The notes: generated by a model from the sequence alone, not told the origin. A DNA stretch of 18,324 nt from Kiloniellaceae bacterium (GCA_028280915.1 JANQKX010000215.1:1-18324), one strand, 5' to 3'; counted from the first letter of the stretch, positions 6,967 through 15,176 are shown. Numbers and translations are program-made.

Positions 6967-8198
6967 CAAAAGCGGTAGAAGAAAAAACCAGTCCCGGCCC
7001 CTTGGCCGGTATGCGAGTGCTGGAGCTGGCCCACATCATGGCGGGGCCCGCTTGCGGCCTCATGCTGGCGGACATGGGCGCGGAGGTCATCAAACTGGAA
7101 AAGGTCAACGGTGGTGACGACTCCCGCCGTTTTCTGCCGCCGGACATCCATGGCGAATCCGCCGCCTTCATGATGATGAACCGCAATAAACGGGGCATTG
7201 CGTTGGACCTGAAAAAGCCCCGCGGCAAGGAGGCCTTCCTGGCCTTGGTGCGGGAGACCGATTGCCTGATCGAGAACTACCGCCACGATACCATGGCCCG
7301 CCTGGGCCTGGGTTATGACGAGCTGCGCAAGATCAATCCTGGGCTGATTTATTGCGAAATCTCCGGCTTCGGCCGTACCGGCCCCTACGCGACAAAGGGC
7401 GGTTTTGACCTGATCGCCCAGGGCATGTCCGGCCTGATGTCCATCACGGGGGAGGGGCCGGGCCGCCCGCCGGTCAAGGTCGGCGCGCCGGTTTCCGATA
7501 TCACCGCCGGCATCCTGGCCGCCATGGGCTGCGCCGCCGCCTATGCCCACAAGCTGAAAACCGGGGAGGGCCAGCGGGTCGACACCTCTCTCTTCGAGGC
7601 GGGCATCACCCAAACCTATTGGCAGTCGGCCATTTGCCTGGCCACGGGGGTTTCCCCCGGTCCCATGGGCTCGGCCCATCCCTTGAACGCGCCCTATCAG
7701 GCCTTTCGCACCGCCGACGGCTGGCTCAACCTGGGGGCGGCCAACCAAGCCAACTGGGAACGTACCCTGGCCGTGATCGGCGCGCCCCATTTGGCGCAGG
7801 ATCCGCGCTTTGCCAGCAACCAGGACCGCATGGCCAACTTGGATGTGCTGGAAGTGGTCTTGACCGAATACTTCCAGACCAAGACGACCGCGGCCTGGAT
7901 CGACGCCTTGGAGACCGCCGGCGTGCCTGCGGGTCCGGTGCTCTCCATCGATCAGATGCAGCGCGATCCGCAAACCCTCGCCCGTGACATGGTGGTGGAA
8001 ACCGAACACCCCAAGGCCGGTCAGGTCAAAACCATCGGTGCCCCCGTGAAGTTCCATGGTACCCCCGGCGGGGTGCGCCGGCCGGCGCCCCTGTTCGGCC
8101 AGCACACCCGCGCGGTCTTGCTGGAAGCGGGCTTTTCCGACGATGAGGTGACGGCCATGGCGGCGGACGGCAGCGTCATCTGCGCCGACGAGGGCTGA
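6963..8198 (+). CDS. CaiB/BaiF class III CoA-transferase
   Basis: The product has 411 residues from the ATG at 6963, which overlaps the crotonase stop by 4 bases; a longer open frame from 6888 would run inside the crotonase gene. Family features are PLAGMRVLELAHIMAGPACGLMLADMGAEVIKLE (13-46), MMNRNKRGIALDLKKP (71-86), GFGRTGPY (135-142), GFDLIAQGMSGLMS (147-160), and PVSDITAG, whose D179 corresponds to the catalytic aspartate (D169 of formyl-CoA transferase) that forms the acyl-enzyme anhydride. GEGQRVDTSLFE follows. These cytosolic enzymes move CoA between carboxylic acids such as oxalate, carnitine, succinate, mesaconate and itaconate. The likely role here is to activate the acid imported by the adjacent TRAP system. 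Neither donor nor acceptor can be read from sequence. Confidence 0.92.
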   Translation: MTKAVEEKTSPGPLAGMRVLELAHIMAGPACGLMLADMGAEVIKLEKVNGGDDSRRFLPPDIHGESAAFMMMNRNKRGIALDLKKPRGKEAFLALVRETDCLIENYRHDTMARLGLGYDELRKINPGLIYCEISGFGRTGPYATKGGFDLIAQGMSGLMSITGEGPGRPPVKVGAPVSDITAGILAAMGCAAAYAHKLKTGEGQRVDTSLFEAGITQTYWQSAICLATGVSPGPMGSAHPLNAPYQAFRTADGWLNLGAANQANWERTLAVIGAPHLAQDPRFASNQDRMANLDVLEVVLTEYFQTKTTAAWIDALETAGVPAGPVLSIDQMQRDPQTLARDMVVETEHPKAGQVKTIGAPVKFHGTPGGVRRPAPLFGQHTRAVLLEAGFSDDEVTAMAADGSVICADEG

Positions 8199-8212
8199 TT
8201 AGATCGGGAACC

Positions 8213-9088
8213 TTAGGCCCAGCGGATTGATTTGAGCCAGTCGATGACGGTGCGGATGCTGGTCAGCTCTCGTTGCGCGGCATGTGACAAAAGCCAGACC
8301 TCTCGTTGGGGTGGAACGGTGCCGTCGCGCAGGGGCCAGGCTTTGAGGCGTCCGTCCGCCGCACCGACGATGCTAGGCGCCAAGGTCTTGCCCAAGCCTT
8401 GGACGGCGGCTTCCAGGGCGCTTTCTCCGTCACTGACTCTCAGATTGCTTGCTTGTTCCGTGGCGCGTTTGGCCCGCTGAGCCAGCCAGCGGGCGTGAGG
8501 GAGATGGGCCATGCCGTCGTCGTAAGTGATCCAGGGCAACGACTCGGCTTGTTGCTGTTTCAGATTGGCGGCGTAGAAAGCCGCGTAGCTGAGCCTGCCG
8601 ATGCGCTGGGCCAAGACGTCGCCGCCCCCCACCTTCGGACGGGCCAAGCGCAGGGCCAAATCGGCTTCCCGACGGGTGAGGCTTAAATCCCGGGCATCGG
8701 GGGTGAGCTCGACGGTCAGGCCGGGGTGTGCGGCCAAAAAGGACGGCAAGGCCGGGATCAGAACCCGGTTGACCACCAGGGGCACGGCGGTCAGCCGCAC
8801 CGTTCCCCGCACCTGTTTTTCCGCCGCGCCGAGGCTCTCTGCGATGGCGTCCGTCGCGCGCTCCATGGCTTCCGCCCGGTCGGCGATTTCCTGGCCCAAG
8901 GGTGTGAGTTCCAAAGAATGATCGGGCCGCCGCAGGAAGAGCGTCGTTCCCGTCACCCTTTCCAAGACCTTGATCCGGCGTGAGACCGTGGTGTCGTCCA
9001 CGCCTAATTGACGCCCGGCTTCCGAATAGGTGCCGCTGCGATGAAGGGCCAACAGGAAGCGCAGATCGTTCCAGTTCAAATTCCGCAT
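8213..9088 (-). CDS. LysR-family transcriptional regulator
   Basis: The protein has 291 residues, a standard LysR length. The N-terminal winged helix-turn-helix (about 4-62) reads LNWNDLRFLLALHRSGTYSEAGRQLGVDDTTVSRRIKVLER, followed by a linker helix and a periplasmic-binding-like effector domain (about 92-288). The VDDTTVSRR form of the recognition helix is typical of the GcvA/DsdC-like branch rather than CbbR types. The gene is convergent with the CoA-transferase (14 bases between stops) and divergent from the YciI-like gene (93-base gap). By the usual LysR arrangement its most likely target is that divergent gene and its own promoter. Control of the TRAP operon is possible but not shown. 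Confidence 0.93.
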   Translation of the reverse strand: MRNLNWNDLRFLLALHRSGTYSEAGRQLGVDDTTVSRRIKVLERVTGTTLFLRRPDHSLELTPLGQEIADRAEAMERATDAIAESLGAAEKQVRGTVRLTAVPLVVNRVLIPALPSFLAAHPGLTVELTPDARDLSLTRREADLALRLARPKVGGGDVLAQRIGRLSYAAFYAANLKQQQAESLPWITYDDGMAHLPHARWLAQRAKRATEQASNLRVSDGESALEAAVQGLGKTLAPSIVGAADGRLKAWPLRDGTVPPQREVWLLSHAAQRELTSIRTVIDWLKSIRWA

Positions 9089-9090
9089 TT

Positions 9091-9117
9091 TTGCAGATTA
9101 TTTCTGAAAAATTGCAA
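9091..9117. promoter_or_regulatory. Candidate LysR operator/divergent promoter region
   Basis: TTGCA (9091-9095) and TGCAA (9113-9117) form an interrupted dyad that begins 2 bases upstream of the LysR start, in the LysR/YciI intergenic gap (9089-9181). A second small palindrome, ACTGCAGT, lies at 9132-9139. LysR proteins usually bind such interrupted dyads upstream of a divergent target. The assignment is positional and weak. Confidence 0.3.
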
Positions 9118-9181
9118 GTTCAATACGCGAAACTGCAGTGGCATGTTGCTCATCTCACATGACTGAGAAGGAAGCGTGAAA

Positions 9182-9502
9182 ATGGATACGCGGGATAAGG
9201 TTTTTGTGGTTCTATTCGAAGACAATCCGGCGGCGCCCGCCGGCTTGCGCAAGGCTCATATGCCGGATCATTCGGCGTTCTTGGAACAGCATCAGGATCA
9301 GGTGAGGGCCGCGGGCCCTCTGGCGGAGGAAACCGGGGCCATTGCCGGCGGCTTGTGGGTCGTGACTTGCGACGACCGGGCAACGGTGGAGCGATTGATC
9401 CGGAGCGACCCCTTCTGGCCGACCGGCTTGCGTCAATCCCAAAAAATCCTGGCTTGGCACCAGGTCTTCGTCGACGGACAGCGCCTTATCGCGGTGGATT
9501 GA
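9182..9502 (+). CDS. YciI-like family protein (dimeric alpha/beta barrel)
   Basis: The protein has 106 residues from the ATG at 9182, chosen because AAGGAAG ends 7 bases before it; the in-frame GTG at 9176 is too close to that site. The pattern KVFVVLFEDNP, then R..H..DHSAFLEQHQDQVRAAGPL, then GGLWVVTCDDRATVERLIRSDPFW fits YciI/YCII domains. These are small ferredoxin-like-fold proteins with a conserved His and Asp near the pocket, related to chloromuconolactone dehalogenase folds. Their substrates are mostly unknown. It is divergent from a LysR regulator and 124 bases upstream of a TauE-type exporter, with which it may or may not be co-transcribed. No specific reaction is proposed. Confidence 0.85.
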   Translation: MDTRDKVFVVLFEDNPAAPAGLRKAHMPDHSAFLEQHQDQVRAAGPLAEETGAIAGGLWVVTCDDRATVERLIRSDPFWPTGLRQSQKILAWHQVFVDGQRLIAVD

Positions 9503-9626
9503 CCACGCCCTCCGAAGCCGTTAAAGACAAGAGCTGAGGACATCTAATCGATCCACCCCGAAACCGTATTATGCTCCATTCTGCTGTGCCTTTTGGCCGG
9601 GCCTTAATCTCCATGGCGGCGGGCCG

Positions 9627-10391
9627 ATGATGACCGGACTGGCTCTGTTCGGCTTCATTGCCCTGGGATTGGGTGTGGGTATCTTGATCGGCGGAGTTGG
9701 CATCGGCGGGGTGCTCTTGGTGCCCTGCATGGCCTACTTTTTCGGCATGCCGGTCCATGGCGCCATCGCCGTGGCCATGTTCGCCTACATCTTCGCCGGC
9801 ACCATGGGGGCGGTGGTTTATGCCCGCCACGGCTCCATCAAATGGAAAACCGCCGGATGGCTGGTGCTGGGGGCGGCGCCGGCGGCCTTTGTGGGCGCGG
9901 CGGCGGTTTCGGTGACCCCGGGTATCTGGCTGGAGTTTTTGATCGCCTTGCTGATCGTATTCGCGGGTGTCAATGCCTTGCGCCAATCCAAGGCGTCCCG
10001 CGCGGAAAAAGAGCCCCGGTTCCATCCTCTCGCCCTTGTTTGCTTGGGCGCGGTGACCGGACTGGGCTCGGCCATGACCGGGACCGGAGGACCGTTGCTA
10101 TTGGTACCCATCTCCGTTTGGCTGGGCTTTCCCGCCCTCACCGCGGTGGGCCTGAGCCAAGCCATTCAGTTTCCCATCGCCAGCCTGGCCACGATCGGCA
10201 ACCTCACCTATGGAGAGCTGGATTGGCAGGTGGCGCTTGTGCTGGCCGCCGCTCTGATGACGGGCGCGGCCTTGGGCGCCCGCTTGGCCCATCGGGTGCC
10301 GCGGCAACTCTTGAGCACATTTTTATCCTTTGTGCTGGTTGCGGTCGGGCTGTTTCTCATCGTCCGCTTGGTGGGCACGCGCCTAATTTAG
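9627..10391 (+). CDS. TauE/SafE-family sulfite/organoanion exporter-like membrane protein
   Basis: The product has 254 residues and about 8 membrane segments, typical for TauE/SafE (DUF81) proteins. Two family half-repeats are visible: GFIALGLGVGILIGGVGIGGVLLVPCM (about 9-35) and LGAVTGLGSAMTGTGGPLLLVPISVWLGF (about 138-166). The family includes sulfite and sulfoacetate exporters, with many members of unknown substrate. The ATG at 9627 is immediately followed by another ATG at 9630, and no clear ribosome site precedes either, so the start is uncertain by one codon. A TATTAT at 9567-9572 could be a -10 box but lacks a convincing -35. The stop codon overlaps that of the convergent hydrolase gene (shared bases 10388-10391). 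Confidence 0.85.
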   Translation: MMTGLALFGFIALGLGVGILIGGVGIGGVLLVPCMAYFFGMPVHGAIAVAMFAYIFAGTMGAVVYARHGSIKWKTAGWLVLGAAPAAFVGAAAVSVTPGIWLEFLIALLIVFAGVNALRQSKASRAEKEPRFHPLALVCLGAVTGLGSAMTGTGGPLLLVPISVWLGFPALTAVGLSQAIQFPIASLATIGNLTYGELDWQVALVLAAALMTGAALGARLAHRVPRQLLSTFLSFVLVAVGLFLIVRLVGTRLI

Positions 10392-11125
10392 GAATTTTCC
10401 TTTTCATCGAGCCAGGCCCGGATGATGGCTCGGTGACGCTCGGCCCCATAGCTGGCGAAGTGCCCGCCGTGCACGATCCGGACGGGCAATTCCAGTAAAC
10501 GCTTCATGCTGGCCAGATAGTCGGCGGCATCGGAATGATAAGTATCCTCGATCAGGGGGCCGTCGTAAACGATGTCCCCGGAAAATAGGGTCTGGGTCGT
10601 CGCTTCCCAGAGGGCGATGCCGCCCGGAGAATGACCGGGTGTGTGGATCACCTCAAAATGGCGGTCGCCAAGATCGACGATATCGCCGTCCTCCACCAAG
10701 CGGGTCGCGGGGGCCGCGGGCACGGCATAGCGGGAAGACAGATAGTCGCCCGGCGGTAATCGGGTAAAGATATCGTCGGTGACATAGGGGTCGGCCAAGG
10801 TGGCGGCCCGGCTGGGCTGGGCCAGAATGTCAGCCTCGGCCGGGTGGATCAGGCGCTCCGTGAATTCGTGGTGGCAGCCGATATGGTCAAAGTGGGTATG
10901 GCTCGCCACCGCCAAGCAGGCTTTTTCCGTTACCAGGGACACATGGGTCTTAAGGCTGACCACGCCCATGCCGCTATCCACCAGCATGTCCCGTTCCCGG
11001 CCCCGCACATGCCAGATATTGCAGCGATAGAATTCCTTGATGAAGGGCTCGCAGATATAGGTGATATCGTCGGCGCGCCGTTCCGTCCGGTACCACTGTT
11101 CCGCGCGGGCGATGTCGAGAGTCAT
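10388..11125 (-). CDS. Metallo-beta-lactamase-fold hydrolase
   Basis: The protein has 245 residues with a complete binuclear metal site: the HxHxDH motif H76-T-H78-F-D80-H81, H165 in HTPGHSPGG, bridging D184 in FSGDIVYDGPL, and H222 in VHGGHFASYG. This set is that of glyoxalase II-like and related hydrolases acting on thioesters, lactones or other esters in the cytosol; no signal peptide is seen. An AAAGGA site precedes the ATG at 11125. Only 35 bases separate it from the stop of the ABC ATPase on the same strand, so it is probably the last gene of the transporter operon. It may therefore hydrolyse the imported compound or a derivative. The substrate is unknown. Its end overlaps the convergent TauE-like gene by 4 bases. 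Confidence 0.92.
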   Translation of the reverse strand: MTLDIARAEQWYRTERRADDITYICEPFIKEFYRCNIWHVRGRERDMLVDSGMGVVSLKTHVSLVTEKACLAVASHTHFDHIGCHHEFTERLIHPAEADILAQPSRAATLADPYVTDDIFTRLPPGDYLSSRYAVPAAPATRLVEDGDIVDLGDRHFEVIHTPGHSPGGIALWEATTQTLFSGDIVYDGPLIEDTYHSDAADYLASMKRLLELPVRIVHGGHFASYGAERHRAIIRAWLDEKENS

Positions 11126-11160
11126 GGGCGTCCGTCCTTTTCCATAACGTGAAGATCCCG

Positions 11161-12255
11161 CTAGTCGGATAGTATCACCACCGAGCGGGGGTCAACCATG
11201 AGGTCGATGGATTGCCCCGAGGACAGTTGGGCGGTCTGCGGCAAATGGGCCACGAGAGGCGGCAGCGAGGCCCGGAGCGGTGCCAGATGGCAGCGTTGGT
11301 GGGTCCCGAAAAAGGTGTTGTCAATCACCGTGGCCTGGCCCAGGTCCAACAGCCCGCCATTCTGCCCATCAGACACCCCATCTCCGCGGAAGTGCTCCGG
11401 GCGAATACCGAGCCTCACCGACGTGCCTGGCCCGCTTGACGGCGCCGCCATGGCCGAGGCGGGGAGGGTGTAGAGACCCAGATCGGTTTCCACGGCCAGC
11501 GTCTCGTCGCTTACCGATTGGATGGTGCCAGGCAGCATGTTGATTTCACCCATGAAACCGGCGGCAAAGACCGAGCCGGGCCGAAGGTAGATCTTATCCG
11601 GGCTGCCCTTATCCTCGATCACCCCGCTGTTCATCACGATGATCTCATCGGCGATGGCCATGGCTTCTTCCTGGTCGTGGGTCACATGTACGAAGGTGGT
11701 GCCGACCCGGCGCTGAATGGCTTTCAGTTCGTCCTGCATTTGGCGGCGCAGTTTTAGATCCAGGGCGCCCAGAGGCTCGTCGAGCAGCAAGACGTCCGGC
11801 TCTACCGCCAAGGCCCGGGCGAGCGCGACCCGCTGGCGCTGACCGCCGGACAGCTCGTGGGGCTTTTTGTCCGCCGCGCCGCCCAGGCCCACCAGGCTCA
11901 GCATCTCTTGCGCCCGCTGATCCCGATCCCGGCGATTGACGCCGCGCATGCGCAAGCCGAAACCCACGTTGGCGCCCAGGCTCATGTGGGGGAAGAGGGC
12001 ATAATCCTGAAACATGGTGGTGGTGGGGCGCCGCCGGGGCGGCCAGTCCGTCACGTCCTGATCGCCGATCAGAATACGGCCCTGGCTGGGGCTCAAGAAG
12101 CCCCCCAGCAGGGTCAAGAGGGTGGTCTTACCGCAGCCTGAGGGCCCCAAGAGAACGGCGAACTTGCCCGCGTCAATGCGCAGATTGATGTCCCTCAACG
12201 CGGTGAAGTCGCCGAAGCGGTGGGTGATGGCGCGAAATTCCACAGGGGCGGTCAT
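11161..12255 (-). CDS. ABC transporter ATP-binding protein, PotA-like (spermidine/putrescine-type import)
   Basis: The product has 364 residues from the ATG at 12255, which overlaps the permease stop in ATGA; the open frame extends further upstream but that part lies inside the permease gene. It contains Walker A GPSGCGKT (37-44), Q-loop Q83 in MFQDYALFPHM, signature LSGGQRQRVALARAL (135-149), Walker B LLLDEP (156-161), D-loop GALDLKLR and H-loop H193. A C-terminal TOBE regulatory domain has RLGIRPEHF (281-289). Length and TOBE domain fit the PotA/FbpC importer ATPases. It energises the two permeases encoded just upstream. It is cytoplasmic, bound to the membrane permeases. Confidence 0.95.
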   Translation of the reverse strand: MTAPVEFRAITHRFGDFTALRDINLRIDAGKFAVLLGPSGCGKTTLLTLLGGFLSPSQGRILIGDQDVTDWPPRRRPTTTMFQDYALFPHMSLGANVGFGLRMRGVNRRDRDQRAQEMLSLVGLGGAADKKPHELSGGQRQRVALARALAVEPDVLLLDEPLGALDLKLRRQMQDELKAIQRRVGTTFVHVTHDQEEAMAIADEIIVMNSGVIEDKGSPDKIYLRPGSVFAAGFMGEINMLPGTIQSVSDETLAVETDLGLYTLPASAMAAPSSGPGTSVRLGIRPEHFRGDGVSDGQNGGLLDLGQATVIDNTFFGTHQRCHLAPLRASLPPLVAHLPQTAQLSSGQSIDLMVDPRSVVILSD

Positions 12256-13037
12256 GGTTTTTGGCTCCGGCGAAAGACGAGGAGTTCCAGCAGCAAAATG
12301 AGGATGACGGAAATGAGGAAGACCACGCTGCCCACCGCATTGGTTTTGGGATTGAGGCCCGAGCGCAGCAGGCTCCAGATCTCGACCGGCAAAGTCACCT
12401 CGAAGCGGGAGAGGAGGAAGGCGATGATAAACTCGTCCCAGGAAAAGGTCAGGGACAAGAAATAAGCGGCGATGATGGCGGGCATGAGCATGGGCGTGGT
12501 GATCAGCACCATGACCTGCCAGTCCCTGGCGCCCAGGTCCCGGGCCGCCCGTTCGATGTTGACCTGGTGGTCGCCCATGGAGCCGTAGATGATGGCAAAG
12601 CACAGGGGCATGTTGATCACCACATGCCCGATGCCCACGGTGAAGAGGGAGCGGGACACGCCGATGGCGTTGAAGGTCATCAGCAGCCCCAAGCCGATGA
12701 TCAAATAGCTGACCATGAGCGGCGCGGTGATCAAGATGCGCTGGAAGGCCGAGCCCGGCAATTTATAGCGCGCCAGGCCGTAGGCCGCCAGAAAACCCAG
12801 CAGGCAGGCCACCGCCGAGGAGACCACGGCCACCAAAATGGAGTTGGTCAGGGCCGAGGTCAGGTTTCCGTCGCTGAAGACGGCGTCGTACCATTTCAGG
12901 GAAAAGCCCTTAAAGGGCGGAATGGGGAAGCGGCCGTCTTGAAAGGAAAAGAGAACCAGACTCACCACGGGCAGGAAGATAAAGCCGTACATGAGGGCCA
13001 GATAGACCCAGCTGGCGATCCGGGTGGGTTTGCCCAT
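12252..13037 (-). CDS. ABC transporter permease, PotC-like
   Basis: The protein has 261 residues from the ATG at 13037 (MGKPTRIASWVYLALMYGF), with GGAG 11 bases upstream. A TTG at 13064 would extend it by nine residues into the preceding gene and is less likely. About six membrane segments are predicted. The EAA loop that docks the ATPase reads ERAARDLGARDWQVMVLITTPMLMP (about residues 166-190). SWDEFIIAFLLS near the C-terminus is typical of PotC-type permeases of polyamine/opine-class importers. It overlaps the ATPase gene by 4 bases, and its start is 2 bases after the stop of the other permease. Confidence 0.93.
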   Translation of the reverse strand: MGKPTRIASWVYLALMYGFIFLPVVSLVLFSFQDGRFPIPPFKGFSLKWYDAVFSDGNLTSALTNSILVAVVSSAVACLLGFLAAYGLARYKLPGSAFQRILITAPLMVSYLIIGLGLLMTFNAIGVSRSLFTVGIGHVVINMPLCFAIIYGSMGDHQVNIERAARDLGARDWQVMVLITTPMLMPAIIAAYFLSLTFSWDEFIIAFLLSRFEVTLPVEIWSLLRSGLNPKTNAVGSVVFLISVILILLLELLVFRRSQKP

Positions 13038-13039
13038 GG

Positions 13040-13906
13040 CTAGGCCCGCTCCAGCTTTAACCAACGGGCGCAGAGCAAGTAAACCACGGTCACCACGATC
13101 ATCAGGATGATCGACAGGGCGGCGGCGGTGGGGAAATTGGCGCTGCGGCCGATCTGCAGCATGATCACCTGGGGCAGCACCAACTCATTGTTGCCGCCCA
13201 GGATCTGCGGCGTGATGTAATCGCCGATGCACAGAACGAAAGTCAGGAAAGCACCGACCATCACACCGGGCAAGGTCAGCGGCAGAATGACAAAGATAAA
13301 AGTCTGAACAGGACCCGCGCCTAGATCCGCCGCCGCCCGCCGATAATTAGGGGACAGTTGAACCAGATTGGCGTAGATAGTCAAGGTGAGCAGCATGACG
13401 AAAAAATGCACGAAACCGATCACGGTCGCGGTGCGGGTGGCGACCAACTCCCAGGGCACATCGATGATCCCGAGGCCCACCAAGGTCTGATTGAGAACGC
13501 CGTTCTTGGCGAACACCAGCAGCCAGGCATAGGAGCGCACCACGTAGGACGTCCAAAAGGGCAGGATGGCCAAGATGAGAGCCAGGCGCTGCCAGCGCTT
13601 CGGCACCCGCTCGGCGATGATCCAGGCCAGGGGATAGGCGAGGGCGATGGAGATGACGGTGACCAGGACCGTCACCTCCAATGAGTTCATCAGGGCCTGG
13701 ATAAAATGGGACTTCTGGAAAAAGGCCAGGTAGTTGTCCAGGTTCCAGGTGTGGATGATGTCCTTGCCAACCCTTTGCCACAGGCTTGTGACCGCCATCA
13801 CGACAAAGGGCACCAGGAAAAAGGCGACCGTCCATAACAAGGCCGGCAGGACAAAGGTCCAGGCCTTGGCCCGGTCCCGCTCCAATATGCTGGCCTGCCC
13901 GGACAT
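13040..13906 (-). CDS. ABC transporter permease, PotB-like
   Basis: The protein has 288 residues from the ATG at 13906 (MSGQASILERDRAKAW), preceded by AGGGAAGG. An upstream in-frame GTG at 13951 would overlap the binding-protein gene. There are six predicted membrane segments, the first at about 16-38, with the PotB-type ILPFWTSYVVRSYAWLLVF segment and the EAA loop YRRAAADLGAGPVQTFIFVILPLTLPG. The late motif GDYITPQILGG is characteristic of PotB/PotH-class permeases. It is second in the leftward operon, 20 bases after the binding-protein stop, and works as the heteromeric partner of the PotC-like permease. Confidence 0.94.
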   Translation of the reverse strand: MSGQASILERDRAKAWTFVLPALLWTVAFFLVPFVVMAVTSLWQRVGKDIIHTWNLDNYLAFFQKSHFIQALMNSLEVTVLVTVISIALAYPLAWIIAERVPKRWQRLALILAILPFWTSYVVRSYAWLLVFAKNGVLNQTLVGLGIIDVPWELVATRTATVIGFVHFFVMLLTLTIYANLVQLSPNYRRAAADLGAGPVQTFIFVILPLTLPGVMVGAFLTFVLCIGDYITPQILGGNNELVLPQVIMLQIGRSANFPTAAALSIILMIVVTVVYLLCARWLKLERA

Positions 13907-13926
13907 GCCGCCTTCCCTGATGGATT

Positions 13927-15027
13927 TTAGTGCTGCAGGAACTCGATCCACATGTCCTGCATTTTTTGATCAAGGGCCGCGTCCGGCGCCGGATAGGGCT
14001 GGGCCCGGGCGAGGAAGCCTTCCTGATCATCCCAGCGCAGCGCCTGCTTTTGCTGGTCGGTGAGAACCTCGCCGGCCTTGGAATTGGCGGGCATGGCCCA
14101 GTAACACGACGAGGTGGCCAAGCGGGCCTGGCCTTCTGGGCTCATAATGTATTGTACGAACTTGTTGGCCAGGTCCTTGCGCTCGGAATCGGCGAAGACT
14201 CCGATGGACTGGGACCACATGATGCCGCCTTGATCGGGAATGGTCCAATCCAGCTGGGGCAACTCGGCCTGCAGCCCGGCGGTGACCCATTCGCCGCCGC
14301 CCACCAAAACATCTACCTCACCTGTGGCGATAGCGGTCTGGCTGGACACCACTTCACCCACTTGGCTGGAAACCGACTTCATTTCAAACAGCTTTTCGCG
14401 GATTTCGGGAAGGTCGGCCTCGGTCAGGTCCGAGGTCTTTTTGCCCAGGCCGACGGCCACCATGCCGATGATCGGCAGGTAGTAGTCGTAAATGGCGATC
14501 TGATCCTTGTACTTGTCGGACCAAATGATGGCCATGTCCTGCATGTCCGCCGGGTCGACGTTTTCCTTGTTGTAGGAGATGGTGTTGTAGCCGAACTTTT
14601 CGGTAATCGCATAGGTCTTGCCGTCGATGGTGTGACGCTCCGGCATCTCGATGCCGGGGAAGAGATCGGCCGTCGGCAGGCTGTCCTCGGGCAGAGGCGC
14701 CAAGATCCCGGCTTCCACTACGCGGGGCACGTCCACGCCGTCAACGACAAACACGTCCCAGTCCCCCGGTTGGGACTGCTCGATCAAGGACAGGGCTGTC
14801 CCCGTACCCTCGTAGTCCTTCAGATTGACCTTGACGCCGTGCTCTTGTTCAAAGGGCTCGATCAAGGCCGGGTCGGTGTGGTCGCACCACACCAAGGCGT
14901 TCAACTCATCCGCCGCGGCGGCGGGTTGAAGGGTAAGATGGCCGGCAAGGACCATGGCCATGCCGCCGAGAAGGACCGACCGACGGCTGGAGGAGGGCCG
15001 CGCCTTCAAGGATCTCTCGTGGTTCAT
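13927..15027 (-). CDS. ABC transporter periplasmic solute-binding protein, PotD-like
   Basis: The protein has 366 residues from the ATG at 15027, with GGAG 8 bases upstream; the frame stays open to 15111 but without a better start. The leader SSSRRSVLLGGMAMVLAGHLT contains R15-R16 and ends AAA-AD near residue 40, so export is probably by Tat, although Sec is not excluded. The body follows the PotD plan: LNALVWCDHTDPALIEPFEQEHGVKV, YEGTGTALSLIEQ, GDWDVFVVDG, YAITEKFGYNTISYN and GGIMWSQSIGVFADS. By-eye alignment to E. coli PotD keeps the tryptophan (W271 for W255) but gives Q273 for D257 and L184 for E171, the acidic groups that hold polyamine nitrogens. A ligand other than putrescine or spermidine is likely. 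It is first gene of the leftward ABC operon. Confidence 0.9.
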   Translation of the reverse strand: MNHERSLKARPSSSRRSVLLGGMAMVLAGHLTLQPAAAADELNALVWCDHTDPALIEPFEQEHGVKVNLKDYEGTGTALSLIEQSQPGDWDVFVVDGVDVPRVVEAGILAPLPEDSLPTADLFPGIEMPERHTIDGKTYAITEKFGYNTISYNKENVDPADMQDMAIIWSDKYKDQIAIYDYYLPIIGMVAVGLGKKTSDLTEADLPEIREKLFEMKSVSSQVGEVVSSQTAIATGEVDVLVGGGEWVTAGLQAELPQLDWTIPDQGGIMWSQSIGVFADSERKDLANKFVQYIMSPEGQARLATSSCYWAMPANSKAGEVLTDQQKQALRWDDQEGFLARAQPYPAPDAALDQKMQDMWIEFLQH

Positions 15028-15176
15028 TGTTCGTCTCCATTCCTGGTTGATTGCATCACCGATAGCCTGCCCGGTTTGTGTTTTGCCACCTTCCGGCAAA
15101 GAGTCCGCCACCGGACCGATCCCTTTTTTGATTGATTGAATATGTCAGATAAACAGGGATTGAAATAAAACTGAAC

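Noticed and set aside
8199..8209. The 11-mer TTAGATCGGGA follows two rightward genes (here and at 15902-15912)
   Set aside because: Many 11-base matches are expected by chance in 18 kb. No hairpin or further similarity extends it.
10388..10391. Overlapping stop codons of the convergent TauE-like and MBL genes as a possible regulatory feature
   Set aside because: Tail-to-tail overlaps of this size are common in compact bacterial genomes, and no terminator structure was seen.
12256..12603. N-terminal extension of the ABC ATPase frame
   Set aside because: It lies inside the permease gene in another frame. The ATPase start at 12255 gives a normal PotA N-terminus and the ATGA overlap.
13930..15135. 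A 401-codon plus-strand frame opposite the PotD-like gene
   Set aside because: It shows no domain or ribosome site and lies fully over a gene with strong family evidence.
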